Below, one piece after another: positions 43,191-55,400 of a stretch of DNA of 64,000 bases (position 1 is its first letter; each line of letters begins with the position of its first letter). The stretch spans positions 40,867 through 104,866 of the forward strand of contig CAYWRU010000004.1 in NCBI GenBank assembly GCA_964460795.1, in the 5' to 3' direction. Under the pieces are notes generated by a model. It was not told where the DNA came from and did no database searches. It saw only the letters and a list, made by a program, of their open reading frames with translations. A program made the translations under genes and the position numbers. This stretch comes from CAZOOM01 sp964460795 (lineage in GTDB: Bacteria; Omnitrophota; Omnitrophia; Omnitrophales; Aquincolibacteriaceae).

Positions 43191-44855
43191 ATGGAAAATA
43201 TCATTAATTTATTCACCTCTCCTTCCACAGCCCAAGCTATTTTTATTCTGGGACTGGTTGTTGCGCTCGGATTAGCCCTGGGAAGCATCCGTATTTACGG
43301 AATTAAGCTGGGAGTTGCCGGAGTTCTCTTCTCGGGGATTCTATTTGGCCATTTCAAATGGACGATCCATCCTGAACTGCTTGATTTTGTCCGTGAATTT
43401 GGACTCGTCCTCTTTGTCTACACCATTGGTATGCAGGTAGGACCGGGATTTTTTTCGGCCTTTAAGCGAAGCGGCCTCACCTATAATTTGATGGCTGCTT
43501 TTGTGGTGATTTCAGGTGCGGTGATTGCTGTTTCTCTCAGCTTCTTCGCCCATATCCCTTTGCCCGCCGCGGTCGGGCTTTTCGCCGGCGCTACCACCAA
43601 CACACCCAGCCTCGCCGCGGCTCAACAAGCGCTTAAAGATCTGCCAAATATCGCTCCCGAAATTTCAAAACTTCCGGCCGTGGCCTATGCCATGGCGTAT
43701 CCGTTTGGAATCTTGGGTATTATCCTGACCATGCTTTTGATCCGATTTGTTTTCCGGATCATGATCAAGCAGGAAGCCGAGGATTTTTTAAAGCTCCATC
43801 AAAACTCGAATTCTCTTCAAGTGGTTGATTTAAGGGTGGAAAATCCAAATCTGGACGGCATTCCAGTCAGTAAAATTCCAAATGCAGGGAAAGAAGGCGT
43901 GGTCATTTCCAGAATTCAGCATCAGGGACAAATTCAGCCCGTGCTTTCCGATACCGTGGTTGAGTTTGGAGATATTGTCCGCGCCGTGGGCCCCAAAGAA
44001 GAGCTGGATGAACTGCGCCTCGTCGTGGGATCAGAAGCAAAAATGGATACACGCGCCTCCAGTCCTGTTATCTCCAAGCGAGTGATTGTCACCCGCAAAG
44101 AAATGGCCGGAAAATCCATTCGCGAGCTCGACGTCCGGAACCGGTATGAAGTCACGATCACCCGAATTCACCGGGCCCAGTTTGAACTTCCTGTCCATTC
44201 TGATATGGAACTTCAATATGCCGATACTTTGATCACGGTGGGCGATGAAGAAGATATCCGGCGATTTGCAAAAGATGTGGGCGACTCTCCTAAAGCCCTG
44301 GAACACACAGAATTGATTTCGGTTTTTGTCGGCATCGCCCTCGGAGTTTTAGTTGGAATTTGGCCCATTAAATTTGCAGGCATGCCGGCACCGCTTAAAC
44401 TCGGACTTGCCGGAGGCCCGCTCATGGTGGCGATTTTACTGAGCCGAATAGGCCGCATTGGAAAAATGATTTGGTATATGCCGATCAGCGCCAATTACAT
44501 GCTGCGGGAGTTTGGAATCTCTCTCTTTTTAGCTTGTGTGGGACTTCGATCCGGAGATCAGTTCGTTGAAACTCTAACGCATGGGAGCGGACTTTATTGG
44601 ATGGCCTGTGCTTCCTTGATTACACTTCTTCCGATTTTACTTGTAGGGATTTTTGCGCGAATGCGTTTGAAGATGAACTATCTTACCATCTGCGGACTGA
44701 TTTCCGGCAGCATGACCGATCCTCCGGCCCTTGCCTTTGCCAATCAAATTGTCGCCTCAGACGCTCAGGTGATATCCTACGCAGCCGTTTACCCTCTCGT
44801 CATGATCCTGCGCGTTGTCTCAGCGCAGCTCATCGTGATGATTTTCATGCATTAA
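43191..44855 (+). CDS. AspT/YidE-type membrane transporter with TrkA-C domains
   Basis: A 554-residue transporter of the aspartate:alanine exchanger family. Two hydrophobic halves of about five membrane segments each carry the duplicated motif regions LVLFVYTIGMQVGPGFF / ISLFLACVGLRSGDQF and GATTNTPSLAAAQ / GSMTDPPALAFAN. Between them, about residues 210-370, are two RCK_C (TrkA-C) domains. Family members exchange amino or dicarboxylic acids; substrate unknown here. Confidence 0.88.
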   Translation: MENIINLFTSPSTAQAIFILGLVVALGLALGSIRIYGIKLGVAGVLFSGILFGHFKWTIHPELLDFVREFGLVLFVYTIGMQVGPGFFSAFKRSGLTYNLMAAFVVISGAVIAVSLSFFAHIPLPAAVGLFAGATTNTPSLAAAQQALKDLPNIAPEISKLPAVAYAMAYPFGILGIILTMLLIRFVFRIMIKQEAEDFLKLHQNSNSLQVVDLRVENPNLDGIPVSKIPNAGKEGVVISRIQHQGQIQPVLSDTVVEFGDIVRAVGPKEELDELRLVVGSEAKMDTRASSPVISKRVIVTRKEMAGKSIRELDVRNRYEVTITRIHRAQFELPVHSDMELQYADTLITVGDEEDIRRFAKDVGDSPKALEHTELISVFVGIALGVLVGIWPIKFAGMPAPLKLGLAGGPLMVAILLSRIGRIGKMIWYMPISANYMLREFGISLFLACVGLRSGDQFVETLTHGSGLYWMACASLITLLPILLVGIFARMRLKMNYLTICGLISGSMTDPPALAFANQIVASDAQVISYAAVYPLVMILRVVSAQLIVMIFMH

Positions 44856-44877
44856 ACGCGGGTCGAGAAGATTTAAG

Positions 44878-44997
44878 AAACCAGTAACCAGAATCTAAAG
44901 TTTTATTTTTGTTCTCTGGTTATGGTTCGACGCGCTTTGCTTGCTCACCACCCTGAGCAATGTCGAAGGGCTGGCAACTGGTTACTGGTTACTTCGC
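44878..44997. repeat. ACCAGTAACCAG repeat with embedded CCTTCGAC element
   Basis: CCAGTAACCAGAA on the left and ACTGGTTACTGGTTAC on the right form an inverted pair (as at 11032-11115), with a GGTTCGAC...TTGCTCACCACCCTGAGCAATGTCGAAGG element between. Lies between convergent genes. Confidence 0.65.
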
Positions 44998-45861
44998 TTA
45001 ACGTTTCGGCGGCTTAATCGTGCGGATCTTGGCGAGATAGTCTTCCCATTCTTGCTTCTGCATTTTCGATTGGCGGATAAATTTAAGTCCCAACCCATAC
45101 CGATAAAATCCCCGAGGCAAGGCGGTCCAGACCACCGCGGCCTGTGACGTTAAAATGTGAGATTTGAACCCTCCGATCAATTCAAGATTAGGCGCTAATT
45201 CCAAAATGACTTCCCGTCCGATTTGGGATGGATAGGCATTCAACTGCGTAAAAGCATCCGCAGATTCCGCCGCACTCATTAAGGGATGGGCCTTAAAAGG
45301 CGCATTGCGTCTTTCCGCAGATTCTTGATGACTAAGTTCCTGGGTCCGGCCTCCGGGCTGTCGCTGATCGAGTTTAAGGAAAATTCCGTCGCGGCAAATA
45401 TTTAAAATGACCACCGGAAACCGAACCGTTTGATATTCCAATACTCCCAACATCACATGGGAGTAGCGATCCGGCTGAAGCCACCAGCGGGTTTGCGGAT
45501 ATAAGTAAGGCCGCTCTGCGGGAGTAAAAATAAGAAGAAGCGCCGTAAAGCACCAAATCCAAAAAGTTCCGTAACCCACCACGGGATCAATCCATCCTGA
45601 GGATGCGGCAAAATATTGAAGCGCCATCATGATTCCGCTTAAGACCGCAAAGATATGGATAGAAAAACGAGTCACCACAAAAACAGCTGTGGCACCGCTC
45701 CAAGAAATCAGCCAATCGAGATAAAACAATTCATCCGCGACAAATCCCCGATGGCGATACCAAAATGCAAAGCGACTAAAAAAAGGAAGGACCAAATAGA
45801 GCCAGGTGAGCCAAAAAATCCATTGCGGCTTTTTTCGATATCCCGTCACGTCACGAACCAT
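44998..45861 (-). CDS. Membrane protein with PilZ-like C-terminal domain
   Basis: A 287-residue protein. Four or so hydrophobic segments occupy residues about 14-115 (WIFWLTWLYLVLPFF, WSGATAVFVVTRFSIHIFAV, YGTFWIWCFTALLLIF). The C-terminal half, beginning VRFPVVILNICRDGIFLKL and continuing to VVWTALPRGFYRYGLGLKFI, has the beta-barrel pattern of PilZ with an NxCxxG version of the (D/N)xSxxG motif. The RxxxR c-di-GMP motif is weak, so ligand binding is uncertain. Proximity to pilin-like genes is suggestive only. Confidence 0.55.
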   Translation of the reverse strand: MVRDVTGYRKKPQWIFWLTWLYLVLPFFSRFAFWYRHRGFVADELFYLDWLISWSGATAVFVVTRFSIHIFAVLSGIMMALQYFAASSGWIDPVVGYGTFWIWCFTALLLIFTPAERPYLYPQTRWWLQPDRYSHVMLGVLEYQTVRFPVVILNICRDGIFLKLDQRQPGGRTQELSHQESAERRNAPFKAHPLMSAAESADAFTQLNAYPSQIGREVILELAPNLELIGGFKSHILTSQAAVVWTALPRGFYRYGLGLKFIRQSKMQKQEWEDYLAKIRTIKPPKR

Positions 45862-46432
45862 GACTGACCTCTTGGGTGATTAGTTTGCTGTTTCTGTCCT
45901 TCTAATCATCGGCCGAAAACCTGCCTTCTCAAGCATCTTTTTACTCAATTATTGTACAAACCTTGATAATGGCCGTCTTCATTTATCTCATGTTGTTTTC
46001 CAGGATCCTTAAAAACATGCGTGATGAGTTTATTACCAAGGCCAAAACTTACAGAATCCTCTGGAAATTCCTTGAAAGAATGCGCCATCAATCTCACAAA
46101 GAGGAAAATAAATCTCTGTACGCACCGAGAAGCCGCTAGTCAGGTTCTTCTATTCTCTTTCTTTTCGTAATTACCGATAAATGGATGAGTTATCGATTGG
46201 AGTATCTCAGCCTAAAAATGCTCCGGTTAAGCGCAAAATGATGAGTTGAATATTTGCTATTAAAGTGCGTTAATATACCTATTAATGCACTAATTTGCAC
46301 ATTATAGTTTGATGCATCACGGTATTGCAAATTGAAGCAATCGCCCCTACCAATGTTTTAGAGGGGATAACTCTATAGGAAACAGAAGCGCGCCATGGTA
46401 ACTTTTGAAAATGGGTTTTGTAATTAAATTTT
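45862..46432. other. Long upstream region of the giant gene
   Basis: 571 bases between the divergent PilZ-like gene and the giant gene. It becomes AT-rich towards the giant start, with TTGCACATTATAGT near 46293-46307 as a possible promoter core with poor spacing. An 11-codon frame (46395-46427: MVTFENGFCN) ends five bases before the giant ATG and could be a leader peptide. No clear ribosome-binding site precedes 46433. Confidence 0.5.
45969..46139 (+). CDS. Possible small basic protein, 56 residues
   Basis: A frame reading MAVFIYLMLFSRILKNMRDE and ending with a charged LERMRHQSHKEENKSLYAPR tail. It has a short hydrophobic N-terminus and a basic remainder. No ribosome-binding site was found and no family recognised; it may be chance. 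Confidence 0.2.
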   Translation: MAVFIYLMLFSRILKNMRDEFITKAKTYRILWKFLERMRHQSHKEENKSLYAPRSR

Positions 46433-49400
46433 ATGCAAATCAAAAATAACCTAAAAAAAATAACCAGCGTGTGGACGCTGATTTCCTGCCTGGTTTCGAA
46501 TTTAGGGCCAACCTATGCAAATCCAGCCGAATTAGCCCTTCATTCCCCTTTGATCGCAGCGTCCATTCAGCCGCATCTTCAGATGCCGCACGACCTGGCT
46601 GAAATACAAGATATCTACGTCGCCCCCGCTGCGCAGTCGGCACCCTGGATTTATTATATTCAAACCGTCCATGGAGAGCCGGCAGTCCAATTTAAGATTG
46701 CAAAACTACTAAAGTACCTTGAGCAAAACAAAAAACTTGATCACCTGTTTGTTGAAGGCGCTGTCAATGACTTAGATCCCCTGCATTTTAATATTTTGAA
46801 AGATCCTCAAAAAAATCAGGCGCTCGCTCATCATCTGGTCTCGCAAGGGCTCATGACCGGTGCAGACTATTACCTTTTGGAAACCCAAAATTCCCTGCCC
46901 GCTTCCGGCCTTGAAGACGCGGACCTTTACCGCAAAAATCTTGAGGCGCTAAGATCCGTATTTGCCGCGCTCCCGCAGACAGAGAATTTTATCCGACGGA
47001 TTCATAGCCGCTTGGATCTGCTTATGACTCATTTCGCCTCGCCTAAATTTCGCCGTCTTCTTCAAGAATGGGAACGCTTTGAACAAAACCGCCGGGAATT
47101 CCATCCGTATCTTAAATTGCTGGCAGATTCAGCCCGCTCTGAATTAAATGTTGATTTGCAGGACCTTTTCTCGCAGCTCGAGTGGCCGCAGCTGGCGCGG
47201 ATCCTGGCCCTGGAAGCAGCCCAGAGATCCCTCCATGCATCCAAAGCTGTAGAACAAAAAACGGAGATCCTCCGTTTTCTTAGCACTCGGCCAAGTCTTA
47301 GCGAACTGACCTTTACGCTTCAAACTCTTGCCCTAGGCGACCGAGAAACGGAAGCGGCCGCAACTTCGGGTCCCTCTTCAGGATCCGTAACTCGTTATTG
47401 GCTGGAACGATTTGCAGAAGAGACGCGGCCCTATCATTTTGATTTCAGAAAATATCCGGATTTTTTCCTGGCCATGGGATTAAAAGTTCTTCGGGAAGAG
47501 CTGGATAGCCGCGAACTCTCCCGCGAAATGACTTTGCTTTTTAACAAGCTTCTTGATCACAGCGCTGTTTCATCTGAGCAAAAAGAGATTCTTCGCATAT
47601 ACCGGAGCACTGTCTATCTTAACAAACTTTATCATCTCGAATTAAATCGTGAGGAATGGGATCAACATCCGGATTTAAATTTATCTGAACTGCTGAATTC
47701 TATTTTAAGATTAGAAAAATCTGTCCCCAAGCAAACAAAGACAGCAGCATCTTTTGCTGGGTTAAAAAATCTCGCGAATCTTCTTCAAAAGACTGGAGAG
47801 TTTTATGCGCTCGCTGTACGCCGGGAAAACAGTTTTCAGGATCATCTCAAGATCTCAGGAAATCATTTGGAAAATAAACGCTATGCGCTTGTGACCGGAG
47901 GCTTTCATTCTGAAGGCGTGAAAGAGATACTGAAAAAAGACGGTTTCAACTATATGGTCCTCACTCCCTCGGCGGCCGTCGACACGGATCAATCCCGCAA
48001 ACTTTATCAGAAATCTATGATGCAGCTTCCGCCTCCCGGCTTTCAAAAATCTTCTCTGGAAACCGCCTCTTTTCTGATGAGTCCGGAAGATCAGGCGACC
48101 CTGGGTTTCCGCTCCGAAATCCGCAGCGCCCAAATCGCCCGCGCCCTGAGTGAATCAACCGAATCCCGGCGCAACGATTTAGCAGTTTATCGATCGTCAT
48201 CCTCCCTAAACAAAATTGAACGCTCAGAAATACGGGAGGATCCGCTGGGTGAGACGCCGGCACTCACAGCTCAAAATGGAAATTTGGACGCAGCAGAAAA
48301 CTTCCGGGCCAATTCAGTCACAGATCCGATTCGAACCAAATGGTATCAAATCAATCGTCTAGCAAGTGAATCTTCGGGGAAGCGCTTCAGGACTAACTTT
48401 GATATCACCCCTTTAGTGTTTATGAGCGGACGCCGCCAGCTCACTCAAGGTTATCCTATCCCGACGGCGCCAGGACGTCTTGGCAGAAAAGATTCCGTTG
48501 GAATCAGCGATTCAGCAAACAGCATTCGCCATAAATGGATGGAATACCGGAGCGATGGGCTGTTGTATGAATGTTTAGAATTTCCTGACTCCAATGGGAA
48601 TTTCGTAGCCGTTGTTTTTTATTATGATGTAAAGGAAAAGCGTCACATCTCCCTGGGCCTTGAAATTGAAGATGCTCTCAACACTTTATTTAAAAAAATC
48701 CTTTCGGATCACCGGCCACAAAGAATCCATTTCGATCCTGAAATCGATGCCCTTCCCCTGACAGACCGGAATCAAAGCGCTCTAGGCGATCATACTCCTA
48801 CACCCCGGGGGACTTCTCTCGGCAAATCAAACTTTTTCGGGCCTGATATCACCCATTTGACCCGCCTGAAACCCCGGTGGATGGAATACCGGAAAAATAA
48901 TCGAATCTACCTGTGTTTTGATTTTGAGACAGCGGCAGGAAAAACAGATACTTTGGTTTTTTACTGGGACGGTCAGGATTATGTGATGGCAGGAAATGAA
49001 CAACGGGATGCTGCACATGTCAAATTGCACACCCTGTTTGATCAATTACCGGAGGGAACTGTCAAACGCATCCTGCTTGATCATCCCCTGGATGTCACGG
49101 ATCTCACTTACAAAGCCGACGGAGTTTTCAAGCCCGGCTATCCCCTTTCCGGATGGCGGGAACTTCAAAACAAAAAAGCATTCGGTGCTCGCAAAAATCT
49201 GAAACAGGTTGAACTTCTCTGGGTCGAGCGGCGTTCGGATGGAAAAATTTACAGCTGCTACCGGTATGAAACAACGGCCGGGAAACGGGATACCACGGTG
49301 GTACGCGAAGAGAACGACACGCTCGTTTCCGTCGGAACTGAAGACGAGGATAAAGTTGAATCCGCCTTAAAAGAAGTGGATGAACCTCAAGTCGCTGATT

Positions 49401-52400
49401 TTATTTCGAGCTTTAAGGCCTCGGGCGATATTGACATGTTTCTTTATTTCCTGCTTTTTGTTAAAAAATTTGATCCGAAACAAGCCAAAGCATTTGTCCT
49501 CGAAAATGTCCCCGGACTCGGCGGCGGAAAACCTTGGACGCCCCACCTCACAGGTTTTGAAACAATCCCAGGCTCAGTTCAAATGCCTGCACTCACAAAG
49601 ACTGATCAAACTGTTTTGCATTTAGAGGGAACTTTAGACGGCGCGGATCCGGCCACTTTTACTCATATCCTGATCGAAGAGGACCGCAGCCAATTTGTCC
49701 GAGTTCATCCGGATGGAAAATTTCATTTCACGCTCCGCCTGGCTCCGGGGGAAAAGCTGCGCCTTAAAATCACCCCCTACCATGCTGAGACAAAAGTCAA
49801 AGGAACCGCACGATGGATAAACGTTGAACAAACATCCAAACATCCCGATCTTGCAGAGACACTTCACCGGCTCATCTGCCAGCGCGACGCCCTTAAAAAA
49901 ACTCTTTTGGATCATTTCTCCGAAGATTCTTTCCCTTACAAATATATGCAAAAAAAAATGGAGGTAACTCTTTTAAAAGAATTTATGGAAGATCCGGACT
50001 CGGCTTTTAAGAATTTAGAGAGAAAGGCTAAACCCGCCCTGCATGCAGGGTCTGGAGAAACTGAACCGCTGCCGCCCGCGGTTAGAAAATTTTATAAAAA
50101 CATCTTGGAAAAATTTGAAGCGGCTCGAGATTTTTTTAAAAATCATCCCGATCTAGGTCTGAAGCCCGAATATCAAAATAAAACATTCTTTTATCAGCGC
50201 TATGCCCTTTGTGAAATCACGCGGCTGATGGAGGGAAATATTTTCGAACTAAACTCGGAACCACAAAAACAGATTTCAGGGCTCATGCTCGCACTTGAGC
50301 AAGGGCTTGGAAAGACATTGGTTTCTCTCATCCTGGCACGCATGAATCCCGATGGCGCATTGATCATCACTCCCCATGCACTCACTACCAACTGGGTTGC
50401 CGAAGAAGGAAAATTTTTCGAACATCCCCGCGCCGTCCTGATGGATGGAGACACCAGTACGAAAACCAGGAAATTAAAAACAGCCTCCCCGGGAGCCCTC
50501 CGCATTGTTAATTTAGATTATCTTCAGGTCGGAAAACCTGAGCAGCGGACCAAAAGACTCGCAGCCTTGAATGCCTTTGAAAACCAGCTGGTGATTTTTG
50601 ATGAAAGTCAGTTTCTTCGAAATTCCGGCTCCCAACAATCCCAAACCGCGCAAGGCATTCGCGGGCGCCTGCGCCTTTTTGTGAGCGCCACGCCGATTTC
50701 CAGTCCTGAAAACGCACAACCTGTTTTAGCGGCCGTCACACAAGACAAGGCCTTTCAAAACCGGGCCGCATTCCAAGAACATCTGTTAGATGCCGAAGGA
50801 CCGGACGCCCTTCGATTGCTACATTTCATGTTTCAGCCTTATATGGTCCGAATTTTGGAACAGCACGTCTTTGGAAGGTATGATGATCAAACTCCTTTAG
50901 ATCAACAGCAGCACCGGCTTCCCAATATGGAATGGGTGGATCCCGAAACCCTGGGCCGTTTTGAATATACCTTTGAACAATCCGCTTCGATGCTTGAATT
51001 ATTAGTCGATTGGCCTTCCTGGAGTGACAAAAAGACAGCCCGGAACCGCAGCCGTACCGCCATCGATACCCTGGATGATCAGGAAAGACGCCGCCAGCGA
51101 AAGGGAAAACCCGAAGGCCTTGCAAAATTGCAGGCCCTCAAACAGCTGGGAAATAATCCCCGCTACGCTGGCCTTGATCAGCCTTCTCCCAAAGCAGCCA
51201 AAGCAGCTGAAATTGTTGCCCTTGAAGCCGGTGAACGTAAAGGAAAAGTCCTCATTTTTACCTCCTACAAACAAGAAGTCCAAGATTACAGGACTCAGTT
51301 TCAATCTTATGGAGCCGTCAGTTACTACGGCGATACGGGAAAAGACGGTGTCGGAATTGGACCTCATCATTACACCGCCGATCGAGAAGGCTACTTGCTG
51401 AATGCAAAAGGCGATCGCCAGAAATTTCAGAAAATCAACAGTCAATGGACCTTAACAGCGAACGGCATTCCCAAAGAAGCAGGCCCGGAGGAAGAGGGCT
51501 TCACCATGCGAGCCCTTGATTATAATCGTCTCCTTTTTCAAAATAATCCCGACACCAAAGTCATGATCGTCACCTACGAAACCGGCGCCTTTGGAGCGAC
51601 TTTCACTGAGGCCGACGCTGCGATTTTTGATGATCCCCCGCGCGACTACCTCCAGCTTTATCATGCCGCTAAACGCAACAACCGAACCGATCCGGACCGC
51701 AGGAAACTGGAACAACGCTACTACTCCCTCACTGGGAAATATCCTGAGCGTTTTCTTGAAAGTCTGCGAAACCGCCTGGCTGTCGTGAACCGCGAAACGG
51801 GCGAAGTGTCTTATTGCCTCAAGCAAGATCTTCCGCCTAAAATGAAGGATCCCTCCCGCTTTCACATTTTTGATTTAGAAGAAGAATTTCGGCGCGGCAC
51901 CTACGATGAAGTCCAGTTCCGGAATCTGGAGCGCCAGCGCCATAAATTCAGTTTGGTGATGAATGGATTTCTGACCTCGAAAGACCTGGAACTCATGACC
52001 AATGCCACCTTAAAAGAATCCATCCCTCTCCTTTTCCAAAAGACTTCGCTTCAGCAAGTGGAGAGAAAGCCTGTGGCTTCCGCAGCCATCCCGCTTTCCG
52101 AAGTCTTGAAATATAAAAATAACTGGATCTCTACAGCCCGGACATGGACTGATGACGAATTGCTTCGGCGGGCCCGAAAGTTAAAACGGGCTCAGATAAA
52201 ACTTACTCCACGTGCCTTGGGCTATGCCATCGCTCTTTTTTCAATTGCCGCGGAGCGGGCATCGCTTGACCCGCGATTTTCTTTAATCGCACCTTATATT
52301 GGGAAATTCAACCCCCAGCAAGGATTGCCTTCAGATTCACAGATCGAAGCCGCTCTCAAGCTTCTGCGGCCAAGAAGCCTGGCGGTCATGGAGCCTTCGG

Positions 52401-55400
52401 AAGGAAAAAGTCTCACGCTGGGTCTCACATCTTATCTGAAAGCGCTCTCGGGAAACAAAGTGGAAGTCCATGACTGGAACACCTATTTGTCAGCCCGCAA
52501 CGGAGCTGCCCTGGGAGCCATTTTGCATCGGCTGGACATGACAGTAGGAGTTGTATGCCAAAACTATTTTCTTTCGTTCCGTACAGAAAATAATTCCCGC
52601 TATTTTTACCCTCATCTCGAAGGGACACGCGGAGTGCAGATGACTAAATATCAGAAACGAGCTTTCTTTCAAAAAGCTGATATTGTTTATGGCCCCTACG
52701 ATGAAATGATTTTTCTATGGCTAGGCGACTGGACTCAGCCATTTGATGTGAGACAAAGCATCCACGCCACCCCCCGGCCCAAAGTAATTTTGATTGATGA
52801 GGCCGATACCCCTCTTGTGGAAGCAGGGCATGATTCGCTTGCTTTTTTTGGAAAAGTTGAGCGGCAAAAAAACGAAATTGCTTCGGGTTACAAGTCAATC
52901 TATCACTTCGCAGAACAATCCCAGGAAAATCAAGATTTCAAAATCTTACGAGGACAGGTGCAATGCTTACCTGCCATGGAGATGAAACTGAAAAAACTTG
53001 CAGCATCCCTGCCCCATTATTTTCATCAACATAAGGATATCCCGGATCTCGTAAAAGCCGCTTTGGAAGCAAGAAATTTATTTGAAAGAGATCATGATTA
53101 TGTTGTCCATCAAAATAGAATCTTGACTTTGGATGCATTTACGGGAGAAATCAAAGAAAACCGCCGCTGGGCACGCGGCATTCATACTTTTCTGGAAATC
53201 AAGGAGGGCCTCCCGATTCGTGAGGAAACACAAATCCATGGCGTCATCACTCCTGAACTTTTCTATAATTCCGTTACAGATTTTTCCGGTGTCATCGGCA
53301 TTTTGGATGACAAGTATAAAGCCTTTATCAGCCGGTCGTTCCCAGGCATATCGTTTCATCCTATCAGCCCCTCTTATCAAAGCCAGCGGCGGGAACTCCC
53401 CCCCTGCTATTTCAAAACTGAAGCAAAGAAGCATCTTGAAGTGGTCCGGGTCGCCGAAGAAGTTCATTTCACCGAAAGACCGATCCTGATTTTCGTAAAA
53501 TCTCCGGCTGAGGCAAAAGGCTTATTGCAAGTCTTCAAAAGCAAAACGACTTCCTCCGTCCAGCGATCAATTCGAATCATTGACGGCCTGCCCGGACAAG
53601 ATGAAATGGCGGCGTGGCGTCAGATGGGCGCACCGGGGGCGATCACGATTGCAACCCAAATGGCTGAACGCGGCTCGGAAACAAAAATCGAGGAGGCCCT
53701 GACAACGAGCGAGGAATCCTGGATTGATCCGCAAAATGGAATCGCCGGCCTTTATATGCTAAGCACTTTTCGATCTGCTTCTGAGACTCTGGATGCGCAA
53801 ATGGCCCGGAGGACCGGACGCCGAGGCCAGCCGGGAGTGGTTCAGTTTATGGATCACATCGAAAATAACGATTATTTAAAAACTTACTTAACCCCCGCCG
53901 AGCTTGATCAAGCCAGGGATTTGGCAGGAAAGATGGAGACATTAGCCGCTCAAGATCAAAAGGCTCAAGATTTGCAAACGAGAACGCCGGCCTCGGATCA
54001 AAGAAGAGAAATTACTGGGCAAATAGAGGATCTCATTGAACAAGCCCGGCAACGGCAGTGGCAGGAATTAACCTCCCAGCAGCGTAACCTTCTTCCTTAT
54101 TATGAACGTCTTGCGAATCACCAATTCCGGATGATCGAAGCCATGAAAACGGTAAAACCTCCTGCAGCACTTTGTATAAAATTTATTCACACCTATGTTG
54201 ACTGGATGTATCAAAATATTGCGCGCGGAGATTTTAAAGCCTTTGATGAAATGGCGCTGCTTGTCGAGAAAAGCTCTTTTGTCTCTCTAAAAGATCTTAC
54301 AACCGCTGAGACTTTTCCCCAAATGATAGCTTTATTAAATGCCCCGCAATTCATGGCTTTGAGGCAAATACAGCTCTATAAGGTTAAGGCCCCACGCCTA
54401 AGCGCCTCTAAGGAAGAGATTGAGGCTTATGCTGAGAGATTGATCGATTACTTCCGGGAGAATCCGCAGTTAGTTGTCGTGCCCCGCCAAATGAAATTTG
54501 AAGATATTTGCAGGCTATCAAGAAATTCTTTATATGGAAATTACTATCGAATTCTATTGGAAGCAAAAAATAAATGCGCTCCGGGTATATGGATGCGGAC
54601 TTCATCGGATGAAGCCTTGCGCATACGCATTCTTACAGCCATTAACGACTATAGCCATCGCGATCGTAGAAAACAAATCCAGGACTATCTTTTCCAAGCC
54701 TACCGGACAAGACCCGATCTTGTTGAAATACCTCGTGAGGAGGTTATGCGAAAATTTAACATCACGGCATCGACCCTTCGATTTTATCTAAGCAAAATTT
54801 TCTGGCACCTTAAAAGATCTCCCCCTGCAAATGCCAAGGACTTTGACATCTATACACGAATGAGAAATCAGCATCAAATTTTTGTCGGCACCCCGGAGTT
54901 AGTAAACAGCATCATCCATTTATCCGACCCCAAGATTAATTCCTCCATGCCGCCCATTATTTCTGAGGCTTTGGCAGCACAATCCGGAGTAAAGCAAAAA
55001 TTGATTTATAGAAGACTTCCACAAATATTAAAACTATTACGAGACAAAATGGATCGTACCAAGCTGAGTGATGAACATCGGAACCGTCTCGAACATATCC
55101 TGGCTCTTTTTGAGAATAAAGAAAAAGCGGCCACGCAAATGATTGCCCGCTTTAAAACAGAGCCGCATAGAACTGATTTTCCCTTACCGCATCTCACTCC
55201 CGACATTGAATCTATCCATGCGTCGGCGGCGACTCACCATTTTGGCATTGTCAATGAAGTGGAACAAGTTGTCATCAATAATGGACTGAATGCAGAACTT
55301 AAAAGCCGCCTGCGCACCGCCATTGCTTCTCACCGGCAGCATTTCGAGGAGGTTAATCTTCATCTTGACCGTCAAAACAATCGCAGGCCTATAGAATATT

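Noticed and set aside
46293..46307. TTGCACATTATAGT as a promoter of the giant gene
   Set aside because: The -35-like and -10-like boxes are only a few bases apart; retained only as a weak possibility in the region description.
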